This document shows positions 42,760-53,308 of a DNA stretch of 64,000 bases, piece after piece. Both the position numbers and the translations under genes were made by a program. Under the pieces are notes generated by a model that saw nothing but the letters and a program-made list of their open reading frames with translations, was not told the origin of the DNA and did not search any database. Positions within the stretch are counted from its first letter, which is position 1. Each line of letters begins with the position of its first letter. Source of the DNA: Odobenus rosmarus divergens (Eukaryota; Chordata; Mammalia; Carnivora; Odobenidae); contig NW_004451893.1 of NCBI RefSeq assembly GCF_000321225.1, positions 261,209 through 325,208 of the forward strand, written 5' to 3'.

Positions 42760-43523
42760 TTGTTTAACAACTTTAGTGACATACAATTCTCAGAGCATAC
42801 AGTTCACCTGTTTAAAGTGCGCAATTCACTGTTTTTGTTTTTGTTTTTTAGTATATTCACACAGTTGTACCACCATCGCCACAGTGAATTCTGGGACATT
42901 TTGTCACCTAAAGAAGAAACTTCAGGGGCGCCCGGGTGGCTCAGCTGAGCGTCTGCCTTCGGCTCAGGTCCTGATCTCCGGGTCCTGGGATCGAGCCCCA
43001 CATTGGGCTCCCTGCTCAGTGGGGAGCCTGCCTTCCCTTCTCCCTCTGCTTGTCCTCTCTCTCAAATGAATAAATAAAATCTTAAAAAAAGAAAGAAAGA
43101 AACCTCATACCCTTTAGCTATCATTCCTCTATATTCTCGCATGCCTGCCCCCTACCCTAAGCAACTGTTAATCTACTTTCTGTCTCTCGAGATTTCCCTA
43201 TTCTGGATATTTCATATCAATGGTATTCATACAGTATGTGGTCTCTTGTTTCTCACTTTCACTGAACATAATGGTTTCAGAGTTTATCCATGTTGTAGCA
43301 GGTGTCAGTACTTTGTTCCTTTTTATTTGCTAAACTCTATTCCATTGTACGGATAGACCACATTTTGTTTATCCATTCATCCATTGATGGGCGTTTAGGT
43401 TGTTTCCATCTTGGGCTATTATGAATAATGCTGCTATAAACATTTGTTTGCAAGTTTCTGTGTGGACATCTGTTTTCATTTCTCTTGGATATACGCCTAG
43501 GAGTGGAATCGCTGTGTTGGGTA
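42760..43523 (-). mobile_element. Old L1M 3' region, antisense, carrying a SINE
   Basis: Before the SINE: 'acaactttagtgacatacaattc...gtatattcacacagttgtaccaccatcgccaca'. After it: 'cctcataccctttagctatcattcc', 'ctggatatttcatatcaatgg', 'atccatgttgtagcaggtgtcagtactt' and 'ccattgatgggcgtttaggttgtttcc'. The order is the antisense L1M end. Confidence 0.88.
42925..43090 (+). mobile_element. CAN SINE, plus strand, inside L1M
   Basis: It starts ggggcgcccgggtggctcag and lacks a few bases in the 'gttggttaa' segment (ctcagctgagcgtctg). The tail aatgaataaataaaatctt is followed by A/G repeats. The flanks (aagaagaaacttca, aagaaagaaacctca) look like a diverged duplication. Confidence 0.92.
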
Positions 43524-43543
43524 TGGACATCTGCGGGGAGCAT
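43337..43543 (-). pseudogene. L1 ORF2 extreme C-terminal remnant
   Basis: The translated minus strand ends in the L1-typical PSMDEWINKMWSI...ME segment, preceded by the NVYSSIIHNSPRW-like part. The start codon of this frame lies outside L1 ORF2 homology. It is a short dead fragment of the old L1M above. Confidence 0.8.
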
Positions 43544-44867
43544 TTCCTCTATCTATTGCACTCTTACTTCAAAATCTTGAAAGACTGATCTTGGAGACCA
43601 GCCCCTGAACTCATTCACTTGGGTCTGGAGAGCAACTACTCCTGCACAAGGAGGCAAATTCATAGGAAGGCATAGGGCAGCAGGTAGGAAACACGGTGCC
43701 AGTGACCCCACGTAGGGATCAGCCACTGTGGCCCTGCTCACAGTCCCCTCTAAAATGTTCACAAGCCATCCAGCTGTGTTTCATCTTTCCCTAGGACTCG
43801 GAGATGAATCTTTCCACAAACCTCTCCTCCTCCTGGAGCCGTGCTGAGTGGTTTCCTGTTTCTCACGTAAGACACTAATAATATCACAAGGTAGTTTGAG
43901 GATCTGGTGAAGCCTCAATGAGGAAACTCATATGAAAGCGGTGAAGTACTTTAGGAATGAAGGTGGGAGGGAGACCCAGGTGGAGCTCAAGCTCTGTTGA
44001 GTGGGATCCAAGCCTAGGAAGGGCTCTGGCAGTGTGAGACCCAGCAGAATGGATGTGGTAGGTGCTGGGCCCCTCAGAAGGAGACAGGAGCAGCTCAGGG
44101 GAGAGCCCTGAGGTGGGGGTGGGAGGAGCGGTGGGAGGAGGGGCTGGTGGCCAATGGTGCAAAGGGGACTTGTTGGGGACATATACGAGGCATCTCTGGT
44201 ATTTTCAGGGGTGGTCATGGGAACCCTACACAGAGCCAGGGGTGTGGCCAGGCAGGGGGAGAGGGGCTGGAGTTGCAGAAGGCTTACAGTGCAGTGCCCT
44301 ACCTTCCAAGCAGCAATTTGACACCCCCTCACTCGGATCTCCCACCGAAGAGAGCAGAGTGCCTGACAGGCTGCCTCCTGCAGACCACCAGAGCGGGCGT
44401 GTGGCATCTCTGTGTGGGCAAGGCCCAGGGGTCACTGTGTAGACAGTGCCTTCCATTCCTGCTCCCTCTGGACGGCTTACAACCCAAGTCTCTCTCCAGG
44501 AGCCACCTTGAAGTAAGGGCTGGAATCCAAGAGAGTTAATATTTTTTGCAGGGAGGACAAAGGTTGAGTCAAATTGGCCCGCCCGGTCCAGAGACAGGGT
44601 AGGGGACAGCAGAGGCTGGGGCCAGAAAGGAGAATTATCTGGATATAGGCAGCTAAACAACTTTTTTCATGGGGTGGGCCACCGGGGAGAGGGAAGGACA
44701 CACAGACGGGACAGGAGGAGGGAGATGAACTCAGGCAGGTCAGGTGGGCAGCAGGAGGATATTCGGAGGGGACGGAGGAGGGTGTCTGGGGGGGGCGGGT
44801 GTAAGCGGGGAGGTGCCTGGTGGAGGGCACAGGAGGAGAGGCAGGATGGGGCGATCATTCACAGCAC
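43544..44867. other. Unique DNA, purine-rich to the right
   Basis: Frames at 43884-44162, 43928-44407, 44062-44442, 44226-44660 and 44477-44830 overlap on both strands with no domain. The part at 44680-44850 is gga/ggg-rich. No repeat family is recognised. Confidence 0.4.
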
Positions 44868-44960
44868 CGTCATTCATTCACCCCGATAACAAACATGTAC
44901 TGAGCGCGTGCTGGGTGCCGGACATCTCTCAGGCTCTGGACGCCAAGGTGATCAAGGTAA
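44868..44960 (-). repeat. L2 LINE 3' end, antisense
   Basis: 'gtcattcattcaccccgataacaaacatgtactgagcgcgtgctgggtgccggacatctctcaggctctggacgccaaggtgatcaagg' is the reversed L2 terminus. Confidence 0.6.
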
Positions 44961-45389
44961 CACCCCTGCCCTTAGAGCCAAGGCTCCATTAAGTCCCCTG
45001 CACCCCTAGAAGGTGGGCACTTCTGGCTCCCTTTCCCCACCCACACATGCATTCTTACCTCCAGGAGAGTCCTCTTTCTTTGGGACTAATAAATGGAGAA
45101 TTATTTTACTGAAAAATGATCACAGCCCAAGCTCTTCAGTGTCTGTGTCTCTTCCTACAGGCAGCTCCAAAGGCAGGATCAAAAGAAAGGAGCACCGAGC
45201 TCAGAGCCATGGCCTCAGGAGCTGACAAGTGTCCCTGGAACCCTGTCTCCACTCATGGGAATCTGCTCTCCTCCTGGAGGCCCCCACTCCCTCCACCCCA
45301 AAATGCCCAGGTCCACAGACTGGCGAGCAGAAGAAGGGAAGCCCTGAGACCTAGGGACATGGCAGGAGTAGGGGTCCCGGGTTTGGAGA
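44961..45389. other. Unique DNA
   Basis: No gene or repeat is recognised. Confidence 0.4.
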
Positions 45390-45545
45390 CAAAGGCAGCA
45401 TGGAATAATGGAATAGCAGCGAGAGCTCCAGAGACCAAGATATGTTCTTGATTCAAATCTGTTCTATGCCACTCAAGAGCTGTGTGCCACTGGGTACGTA
45501 GACCCTCTGAGCCTCGGTTAGTTCGCTGCCCAGATGAGGAGAGCC
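45390..45545 (+). repeat. MIR SINE
   Basis: 'gcagcatggaataatggaatagcagcgagagctccagagaccaag', 'ttgattcaaatctgttctatgccactcaagagctgtgtgccactggg' and 'cctctgagcctcggttag' are sense MIR. Confidence 0.75.
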
Positions 45546-45811
45546 GCCCCCAGGATAGATGCAGATGCTTCAGCTGGACAGTGTACGTGAGTGTGACCAG
45601 GCCCAGGGGCAGGTGATCCGGGGAAGGGAGCCCATCTCTTCCCTGACAGACAGGCACAATCAGTTGCTTCCGCCCGCATTCAGGCAGCTGAGCTTCCGAA
45701 CTGGTCTAAAGGGCAGGTCTGGCTGTTTGCAAGAGGGATTACCACCCCGCCCTAAGGCTGCTGAACTTCGCACAGAAGATGGGTTAATATTTTCCCTCCA
45801 GGAATCTTAAA
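45546..45811. other. Unique DNA
   Basis: Nothing recognisable between two MIR copies. Confidence 0.4.
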
Positions 45812-45965
45812 TCTGTATAGCACTTCTCAGTTTCACTACCCACTCTGTGGGGTGGATAGGAAAAGTAAACCCATTTTATAGGTGAGGAAACAGAGGCCCA
45901 GAGAAGTTAGATTTTCCCAGGGCCACTTAACTGGGAAAGACACCTGGGCTGCCAGTGAGTTCAGG
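45812..45965 (-). repeat. MIR SINE, antisense
   Basis: 'gtatagcacttctcagtttcactacccactctgtggggtggat' and 'aacccattttataggtgaggaaacagaggcccagagaagttagattttcccagggccacttaactggg' are antisense MIR. Confidence 0.85.
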
Positions 45966-46429
45966 ACATTTCTACCGAACTTGCCACCAACCAGAGGGGA
46001 CCTACAGGTCTCAACCCTCCAGCTTCACCCATAGTTAAGGCAGAAGGGCATGTGTGAGAGCGTGGGCAGGCTCAGAATTTTGGTTCTTCTCGAAATATCC
46101 ACACAGCATTTATTTAGCCGAAGTTTAAGAAAGCCTCGTTCTTCTTTTCAACAAAAGCCTTTCTTTAAATGTCAAAAGAAGGGATTTGTGACATACACTA
46201 GCTGTAACCAGCATCCTAACCTAATTGAATTTGCCTTGATTGAATTCTCCCATCCCTCATAGCCCTGGTGATTCACACTCACCAGGAGAGAAGTAGCAAA
46301 GCACAGATACAGTTCAAAATCTTCTTCAAAATGTGCTTTAATATTTTTTCCCGGCATTCATGTCAGCAAAATATTTCCCACTTTTCTGTGGTTTTACTCG
46401 TTTTCATTTTTTTTCTGCAGTTGTGAAAC
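45966..46429. other. Unique DNA
   Basis: AT-richer unique DNA with no recognised feature. Confidence 0.4.
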
Positions 46430-46676
46430 CAGACAGTGTTTTGGGAGATGCATCAGTTAGGTGGCTTATGACCATAAGAAACCCCAAACTCACTTCAACA
46501 ATGGAGAACTCCATCGTCCCACAGATCTGCTCATTCAGATGTAGGAAGGCTTCAGGATCAGCTGGGTCCAGTAGCTCAGCTCCATTTCCCCAAATTCCTT
46601 TCACTGTGTTTTCCTCCAAGCCTTGGCTTTCATGCATGAGCTGGTTCATCTTAGAGGAGTAAAATGGCTGCAGCGA
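46430..46676. repeat. Old interspersed repeat, family not named
   Basis: 'tcagttaggtggcttatgaccataagaaaccccaaactcacttcaacaatggagaactcc' and 'gtaggaaggcttcaggatcagctgggtccagtagctcagc' resemble a widespread mammalian repeat, possibly related to the fragment at 5162-5345. I cannot name the family. Confidence 0.4.
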
Positions 46677-47149
46677 GCAGCCAGAAGGTGGAAACAGTCC
46701 AAGTGTCCATCGACAGATAAATGGATAAACAACACGGCGTACATACATACAGTGGAATGTTATTCGGCCATGTAAAAGAAGGAAATCCTGACACGTGCTA
46801 CAACATGAATGAAACTTGAAGGCATTATCAGTGAAATAAGCCAGTCACAAAAAGATGAATACTGCATGATTCCACTTACATGGGGTACCTAGAGTAGGAA
46901 AATTCAGAGACAAAAAAATAGAGTGGTGGTTGCCAAGGGCTGGGGATGAAGGTGTGGGGGAAGAGGTGCGATTGTTTAATAGGGACAGAGTTTCAGTCTG
47001 GGAAGATGAAAACAGCTCTGGAGATGAAGGATGGTGATGGTTGTGCAACAGTGTGACTATACTTCATGTCACTGAACTGTACACGAAAAAATGGTTAAGA
47101 TGTTAAATTTTATGTTAGGCATATTTTTCCACAATTAAAAAAAATAGCT
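46677..47149 (+). mobile_element. Old L1 3' end (L1M/L1ME-type)
   Basis: 'ccagaaggtggaaacagtccaagtgtccatcgacagataaatggataaac', 'gctacaacatgaatgaaacttgaaggcatta', 'ccacttacatggggtacctagagtagg', 'ttgtttaatagggacagagtttcagtctgggaagatgaaaa' and 'cactgaactgtacacgaaaaaatggttaag' match the L1 ORF2 end and 3' UTR in sense. It is 5'-truncated. Confidence 0.9.
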
Positions 47150-47865
47150 ACAGTGGCCTCAGGATCCCCACCACTCTGAAGAGAGGGGCGTTCTTTTAAA
47201 GGAAAGGATGCTTCTTCTTCATATGCCCCCTGACAAATCAGCCCTCTGATTAGGGTCACATTCTCTGAGTCCTAAATCATTCTGGTGTGGGGGGGGGGGA
47301 ATTCTCTGCGCTGATTGGCTTCCGCCTAGTTCCTGACCTAATCACTGTGACAAAAGGTTTGGGATTATCTTTAGACTAGCCAGGTCAGCCTTCACTGTAG
47401 GGCGGAGTCCACTTCCCCTGAACCAAATGAGGGAGGGGTTGCCTGGAAGGGAGGAGAGTGGGGTTACCTGGAAGGGTGGAGACAGGAAGGGAAGTGAAAA
47501 TGGAGACTGGTGGGTGTGACAGAGACTGTTGGCCATCTTCCAACATTCATTGTCCCTTTCTCCTGGACACATGACCAGACTACATTTCCCAGCCTCCTTT
47601 GCTGTTATGTGAGGCTCAGGACTAAGGACTGGCCAGTGGAATATGAATAGAAGGTCTTGTTTTGCATTTAGACCAAAGCCTGAAAGCAGTAAGCCTGCCT
47701 CCTCCATGTTCTTTTTACTTTGTCCCACAGCTTCAACCATGCAGAGGAAGAAACAGTTTCTGGGGGATGGTAAAGCAACTCAGTAGAAGGAATCTGTGTC
47801 CTTATATAATTGCCCTTAAAAATGGGACCACTTACATCACCATTGTTACATGTAAGAGAAAAAAT
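47150..47865. other. Mostly unique DNA
   Basis: A G-run lies at 47288-47299. The part 47530-47760 ('catgaccagactacatttcccagcctcctttgctgttatgtgaggc') resembles an old mammalian repeat I cannot name. No gene is seen. Confidence 0.4.
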
Positions 47866-48012
47866 TTTCTACATTTTTTTAATTTAAATTCAATTAACTA
47901 ACATATAATGTATTATTAGTTTCAGAGGTAGAGGTCAGTGATTGATCAGCCTTATATTATACCCCACGCTCATTACATCACATGCCTTCCTTAATGTCCA
48001 TCACCTAGTTTC
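47866..48012 (-). mobile_element. L1 3' UTR fragment, antisense
   Basis: 'actaacatataatgtattattagtttcagaggtagaggtcagtgattgatcagccttatattat' matches the 3' UTR of the carnivore L1 seen at 38628. Only about 150 bp are present, so it is a very short 5'-truncated insertion. Confidence 0.8.
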
Positions 48013-48028
48013 TATCATTTTTAAGGGG

Positions 48029-48238
48029 AAGTCCGGGTGAGCAAACTGTGGCTCCTTGTCTGTTTTTATAAATAAAGTTTTATTGGAACACACCCATGCT
48101 CATTCATTTATATATTGTCTAGTGGCCGCTTTTGCCCTTTAATGGCAGAGTTGAGTAGTTGCAACAGAGACTGTATGACCCACAACACCTAAAATATTTA
48201 CTCTTTGCCCCCTTACAGAAAAAGCTACTGACCCCTGC
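48029..48238. mobile_element. hAT-Charlie-type nonautonomous element, nearly complete
   Basis: It starts agtccgggtgagcaaact and ends gctactgacccctg (degraded inverted ends). Inside are 'gtttttataaataaagttttattggaacacacccatgctcattcatttatatattgtcta' and 'ggcagagttgagtagttgcaacagagactgtatgacccacaacacctaaaatatttactc'. It is a common mammalian element whose MER name I do not recall. Confidence 0.75.
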
Positions 48239-49039
48239 CCTACATCATTATTGGATGTCTTTGGTACAGCAGTGTAGCCTTCCCTTAGCTAACGCCGACA
48301 CAACCAACACTGTGCACTACAGGAGATACATGAAAACGTCTTCAGTTGAAATGATAAATTACTTATTACCAGTAGATAGAACCTGTATATGCTACTGCCC
48401 ACTTCGGGTGACTGTCAGTCTCAGGCGTGGTGACCTGAGCAACGTCGCACCAGGCAGCCATGGGAAAATTTCAATACAGATCAGCAGGCTGGGGACAAAT
48501 ATATATTTTATTCCTCTTGGGTAGCTTTGATTTCTTTGGCAGAAGCTGAACCAACTTTCACATCACAGTTATGAGAAAAGACATGTGTAGAAATCTGGGT
48601 TGACTGGCCCCACGCTTACTTCAGTGCCATTTGAGCCCTTTATAGATCAGCGCCCAGAAAGCCGCCCATCTGATCCAGCCCTTAATATGCCTCTGGATGC
48701 TTCTTTCGGGCTGGTTTCTGCTGCCCCAGGCCTGGCTGTGGCTGATGGGGGGTGGGGAGGTGAGGGGGTTGGGGGGTGTTCTGGAGCACCAGTGCATAGA
48801 CAGCTGCTGGTCCTCAGGGTTTCTCACAAGAGAGGGCTCTTTACAGCTCCTTTGGGGACAATTCTGACCCACCAGGATGAGGAGACAATGTGAGTCTGAG
48901 AGTCGCTTCTGAAGGGAAATGTCCCCGTCGTGATGGGAGATTTGAAGGGTTGGGGTTGGGTATGAACTCCGAGGTGAGGGAGGGAAATTCCTTAGGCCAA
49001 CACACTAACCAGCAGCTCAAGGGTGAAGCCCTGGTGCTC
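48239..49039. other. Unique DNA
   Basis: No gene or repeat is recognised. G-rich at 48740-48785. Confidence 0.4.
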
Positions 49040-49235
49040 ATAAGGGGCTCAAAACAGCGCTCTGGAGTCAGATGTGGGATCTGAACCCCGGCCTCTCCAT
49101 TTGCCAACCGTGTGAATTTAGGCAAGTTACCTAACTTTTCTCGGTTTCAAACTGGGCTGGTAACAGTAGTACCTCTCTCATAGGGTTGTTATAAATTTTA
49201 CACGACATCTTGCTCAACAAATGTAGCTCTTGGCT
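49040..49235 (+). repeat. MIR SINE
   Basis: 'ctctggagtcagatgtgggatctgaaccccggcctctccatttgccaaccgtgtgaatttaggcaagttacctaacttttctcgg' and 'cctctctcatagggttgttataaatttta' then 'ctcaacaaatgtag' are sense MIR. Confidence 0.88.
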
Positions 49236-49423
49236 CCAGAGGTTTAGACCTCTGATCACCGCTAGCTTTAAAGACGCCATGGAATAATTTAAACATGTGA
49301 GTGCCAGGGAGCTCTGTGCAAAGCAAGGCTGCCAGAAGGGAATGCAGGTCTGTTCCTGACTGCATCCACTCCCCGGTGAGCGCAGAGCAGGGCGGAGGGG
49401 AAGAGCCAGAAGGAGGGAGAAGG
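49236..49423. other. Unique DNA
   Basis: No recognisable feature before the L1 insertion site. Confidence 0.4.
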
Positions 49424-49442
49424 CTGCCCCATAGCTTCTTTC

Positions 49443-50153
49443 TTTTTTTAATTTAATTTAATTTTACTATGTTGTTAGTCACCATACAATACATCATTAG
49501 TTTTTGATGTAGTGTTCCATGATTCATTGTTTTCATATAACACCCAGTGTTCCATGCAGTACGTGCCCTCCTTAATACCTATCACCGGGCTCACCCATCC
49601 CCCACACACTCCCCTCTAAAACTCTCAGTTTGTTTCCCGGAGTCCATAGTCTCTCATGGTTCATCTCTCCCTCCAATTTCCCCCCTTCATTTTTCCCTTC
49701 TCCTAATGTCCTCCATGTTATTCCTTATGTTCCACAAATAAGTGAAACCATATAATAATTGACTTTCTCTGCTTGACTTATTTCACTTAGCATAATCTCC
49801 TCCAGTCCCATCCATGTTGATGTAAAAGTTGGGTATTCATCCTTTCTGATGGCTGAGTAATATTCCATTGTATATATAGACCACATCTTCTTTATCCATT
49901 CATCTGTTGAAGGGCATCTCGGCTCTTTCCACAGTTTGGCTATTGTGGACATTGCTGCTATGGACATTGGGGTACATATGGCCCTTCTTTTCACTACATC
50001 TGTGTCTTTGGGGTAAATACCCAGTAGTGCAATTGCTGGGTCATAGGGTTCAACATTATCAAATCAACCAATGTGATGGAACACATTAAAAGAGGAGAGA
50101 GAAGAACCATATGGTCTTCTCAATTGATGGAAAAAAAAGCATTTGACAAAATA
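49443..50153 (-). mobile_element. Twin-primed (5'-inverted) carnivore L1 insertion
   Basis: From 49443 to about 50049 the minus strand is L1 3' UTR and ORF2 C-terminus. At about 50050 the orientation flips: 50050-50153 reads on the plus strand as upstream ORF2 (aatgtgatgg...ccatatggtcttctcaattgatgg...gcatttgacaaaatact, the RT region with the AFDKI motif). The duplication ctgccccatagcttctttc (49424-49442) and ctgccccggtagcttctttc (50154-50173) encloses both parts, so they entered together. Confidence 0.92.
49725..49994 (-). pseudogene. L1 ORF2 C-terminal remnant, 89 codons
   Basis: The frame carries the typical ORF2p end: [37 protein letters not shown] and the last residues of the protein. 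It lacks the endonuclease, reverse transcriptase and cysteine-rich motif. It belongs to the twin-primed L1 and cannot make a functional protein. Confidence 0.9.
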
Positions 50154-50173
50154 CTGCCCCGGTAGCTTCTTTC

Positions 50174-50345
50174 CACTAAGAGTTACTGGCAAGAGAATGG
50201 AAGTTTGCCAGACCTAGAAAAGTAATCTCTGGGCCCGATCTGCACTTGAGCCTTGAACACTGGAAATGGTTTACCCTCCTAACCAAGAGTAACGATCTAG
50301 TGCCGCTAAGCTCTTGGTAAATGCTCATTCAAAGTTGTTCAGAAT
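50174..50345. other. Unique DNA
   Basis: Short unique spacer between the L1 and the next SINE. Confidence 0.4.
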
Positions 50346-50354
50346 GACCTGGCC

Positions 50355-50514
50355 GATCATGATCCCAGAGTCCCAGGCTCAAGCCCCGCATCAGGCTCCC
50401 TGCTCAGTGGGGAGCCTGCTTCTCCCTCTTCCTTCCCGCCCCTCCTTGTGCTTTCTCTCACTCTCTCAGTCTCTCTCTCAAATAAATAAATAAAATCTTA
50501 AAAAAAAAAAAAAA
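50355..50514 (+). mobile_element. 5'-truncated CAN SINE, plus strand
   Basis: The tRNA-like A-box head is missing; it begins at gatcatgatcccagagtccc and ends with aaataaataaataaaatctta and 15 A. The flanks gacctggcc (50346-50354) and gacatggcc (50516-50524) fit a short duplication with one mismatch. Truncation of this kind is uncommon for the SINEs in this window. Confidence 0.88.
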
Positions 50515-50524
50515 GGACATGGCC

Positions 50525-50644
50525 AAATCTTTCTTATCCAAGAGACTCTGTTTCAGCATCAGCTGCACAAGGAGGCCTGGGCTGGGGGAGCCCCTCGAGC
50601 CCTCCCCCACGTCACCTTTCATTCTCCCATTATAAACTCGTCAC
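50525..50644. other. Unique DNA
   Basis: No recognisable feature. Confidence 0.4.
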
Positions 50645-50700
50645 ATGTCTATTTTTGCAACTTGTTCAACAAATATTTGCTTAGCGCCTACAACGCGCAG
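50645..50700 (-). repeat. L2 LINE 3' terminus, antisense
   Basis: 'caacttgttcaacaaatatttgcttagcgcctacaacgcgcagc' is the reversed L2 end. Confidence 0.55.
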
Positions 50701-50702
50701 CT

Positions 50703-50825
50703 CTTTGTTTATTATCTGTCTGCCCACCGGACTCCCTGAGTGAGGGCAATGTCTTGCCACCCCCGACTCCCCGGTGCCTGCACCTGGCCTGGTCCATGGA
50801 TCTTCTGAGCATTCATGACTCTTGC
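50703..50825 (+). repeat. L2 LINE 3' end
   Basis: 'tttattatctgtctgcccaccggactccctgagtgagggcaatgtcttgcc' and 'ggtgcctgcacctggcctggtccatggatc' match sense L2. It directly abuts an antisense L2 end. Confidence 0.5.
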
Positions 50826-50867
50826 TCTGTGAATGACCGAGGCCCCCAAAGCTTCGTGATTCTAAAG

Positions 50868-51060
50868 GATAATCATAGCTACCATGAATTCAGTGCTGTG
50901 TTCCAGCCATGACGTAATGCTGCCTGCTTATCTAACAACTCTGTGAAATAGACATTCCCATCCCACTTTTCCAGGTGAGGAAGTGGAAGCTCCCAGCTCT
51001 CACCCTGCCTGACCTCACGCAGCTCCTGGCTGAGATCCGTATGGTTCAGCACCCTTCACT
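50868..51060 (-). repeat. MIR SINE, antisense
   Basis: 'ataatcatagctaccatgaattcagtgctgtgttccagccatgacg', 'aacaactctgtgaaatagacattcccatcccacttttccaggtgaggaagtgg' and 'cacgcagctcctggctgagatcc' follow antisense MIR. Confidence 0.75.
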
Positions 51061-52324
51061 ACCCACCCACTGCTAACCAGCTCTACACTAACCATGCTGC
51101 CCCTTGCTGGGTAGAGACATCCGTCTTATTCCAAATCTTTGATTTGGCTTAGAAAACTAAAGCAGTTGACTCCGATCTTCTATGGTTTCATGATTCCGTT
51201 GTGCAGATGGTTCTTGGGACAGCCCCCACCTCCAAGGGCAAATAAGTCAGGGGATTGTTCACACTAAGGTCAAAGACTATGAAGCAGAGCAACCTAGGTG
51301 ACTTTCCTGTCTTAGGAAGACCAGACACATGGAGCCTATCTCCACGGGGAAGCTGTGTGGCTAGATGATGGGACCTCATCAAGTCTTTGGATGACAACCT
51401 CCCCACTTGGGGAGCCTACAAGTTGGGCCTGTGGGGCTTCACTCACCTCCCTTCTGATAAGATGGAGGTGAGCTTAGGCCTGAAAGCATCACAGTGCGTG
51501 CAGGGTCCCCATGCCTGAGGGTCAGCTGGTCGCAGCCCCTTCCAGAAGCCTGGGCTTGTGGAACAAGCCTCTGGTAAGGCATTGCACTGTGACTGCCTGG
51601 AAGAGAGGAATGCTAAGACCACCAACATTGATCCCCATTTTCTACAAGTCCAAAGTTAGTCGTAAAAGAAAATGCCCCAATTTTGGCCTCTGTGGGGTGA
51701 GGGGTGGGAGGGGGAGGATGGAATTGAAAATCCCAGAGAAGTAAACAAACCATCTGATGGAGGGAGAGGCCTCCTTCTGCCTTCACCATCCCTGGTGACT
51801 GGAGAGCAGGCTGAAAGCCCTGGGAGGAGGGGGAGACACAGGGGCAGAACTGGGCCAGGCTCTTAACAAACACAACGCTCAGAAAGAAAAGCAGGGCTCA
51901 GGATCACCTGGGTTTCCACTTACCTTCTCAGAATGAGTCCGAGACCACCCACCAGGAACGGTGGTATGAGCCCAGTTCGTTCGATTCTAGAACCTTTGTA
52001 ACTTCATGCTTGTTATGCTGGTGATTGCTTGTCTCACTTCCTAGAGGAAAAGCAGCCTGGGGAAGGAGGATCTGTGAGCCGGTGTTGGAGGAGGAAGCTG
52101 GGAAGCCAGCAGTCCACCCCCCAGCTACATCCAGGGCCAGAGGGGGAGTGACTGCTCCCCCCATAGAGGGGACGCTCAGCAGGGTCCCCGGGACTTGATC
52201 CAGGAAGGCAGGCAGAGGTCACCAGTGTGGGCCTCGGAAGGGTCCTGGAGTGCCGCAGGGGCAGGCTCAGCAGGGGGGTGCTGGGGTTCCCTAATGACTA
52301 GAGCCCGGGACAGTGGAGAGAACC
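51061..52324. other. Unique DNA
   Basis: No repeat or gene is recognised. Short frames at 51188-52377 are scattered on both strands without domains. Confidence 0.4.
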
Positions 52325-52545
52325 TGGCTCAAGAAATTCACAGATTTCGCTGCGTGAATCCCTCCACCGCCAGCTAGCAATCCACGAGCAGTGTGACCTT
52401 CCTCTGTCTCATTGATCATGTCTGAGCCTCAGTTTCCTTATCTGTAAAATGGAGATAATCCAGTCATTGTGATGAACGACTACATGTATAGAGCCAACCC
52501 CAGGTCTGACGGAGAGTACAAGCTCCATAAATGCTAGCTGTTCTG
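52325..52545 (+). repeat. MIR SINE
   Basis: 'gcagtgtgaccttcctctgtctcattgatcatgtctgagcctcagtttccttatctgtaaaatggagataatccagtcattgtgatg' and 'agctccataaatgctagctgttc' are sense MIR. Confidence 0.85.
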
Positions 52546-52655
52546 TGGCCTGCCCACCGCTGTCCCCCCTCCACGGCTGTCCTCAGTCGCTCAGTCCAGG
52601 CATCTCTTAAATGCAACCAAGGCAAGGACAGCAGTGAGAACAGGGACGTGCTTGT

Positions 52656-53300
52656 GTGAAGTTCACAGCCGCACAAGCACCTGAGCTGCGAGCCTGCTCT
52701 CCCGGACGGGAGTTAAAGTCCATGGACTCAGTGACCCAGAAAGCATGGGTTGCGCCGAGGCTTGGCCCCGGGTGTCCCCTCCCCAGCTTCCCTGATTCCC
52801 GCGAGCCCCGCCGGCCCCCCCTGTCTCAGCCGGCTCCCCGCCCCCGGGGCGGGGGCTGTGTTCCCGAAGGACCGGCGGGAGCATGGCTTGCTCGGGCAGG
52901 AGCTGCCCCGACAGGCCAGTGTGGTGAGAGCCCTTGGTCTCTTCTGGGCTCACGCCTCCCCAAGCAAGGCCTCCAGCCCCAAGCTGGCTGCCTGCCCGCT
53001 CCTCGCGTCTCATTTGCTTATCGCTGTTTGTTTTGGAGGCTTCTGGGAAGCGAGTCTCCACCTGAGGGAAATCTTTGGCTCCGGGGACTTGTGACACCTG
53101 AGACTTTGAACTCTTCCGGACGCCTGGCACACGGTGGGCCACCTCCGGCCGGGGGTGGAGACAAGCTTTACCTCGGCGCCTGGCCTCGCAGTGGGCTTCT
53201 CTCAAGCCTCCAGACCACCGTCTCTGAAAGACGACCAAGGTCGTGGATGGGACCTGCTCTCTCCCATAATTTGTTTGGATTTCTTTCACCATCAAAGTTA
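52656..53300. other. CpG-rich unique stretch with overlapping long open frames
   Basis: CpG dinucleotides are dense between about 52750 and 53180 (for example cgcgagccccgccgg, ccgcccccggggcggg). Frames of 233 codons (plus, 52656-53357) and 246 codons (minus, 52663-53403) are open across it. Both lack recognisable domains, and both run into the neighbouring SINE. High GC alone keeps stop codons rare, so I do not call a gene. It could be a small CpG island. Confidence 0.45.
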
Positions 53301-53308
53301 ACGACTCC

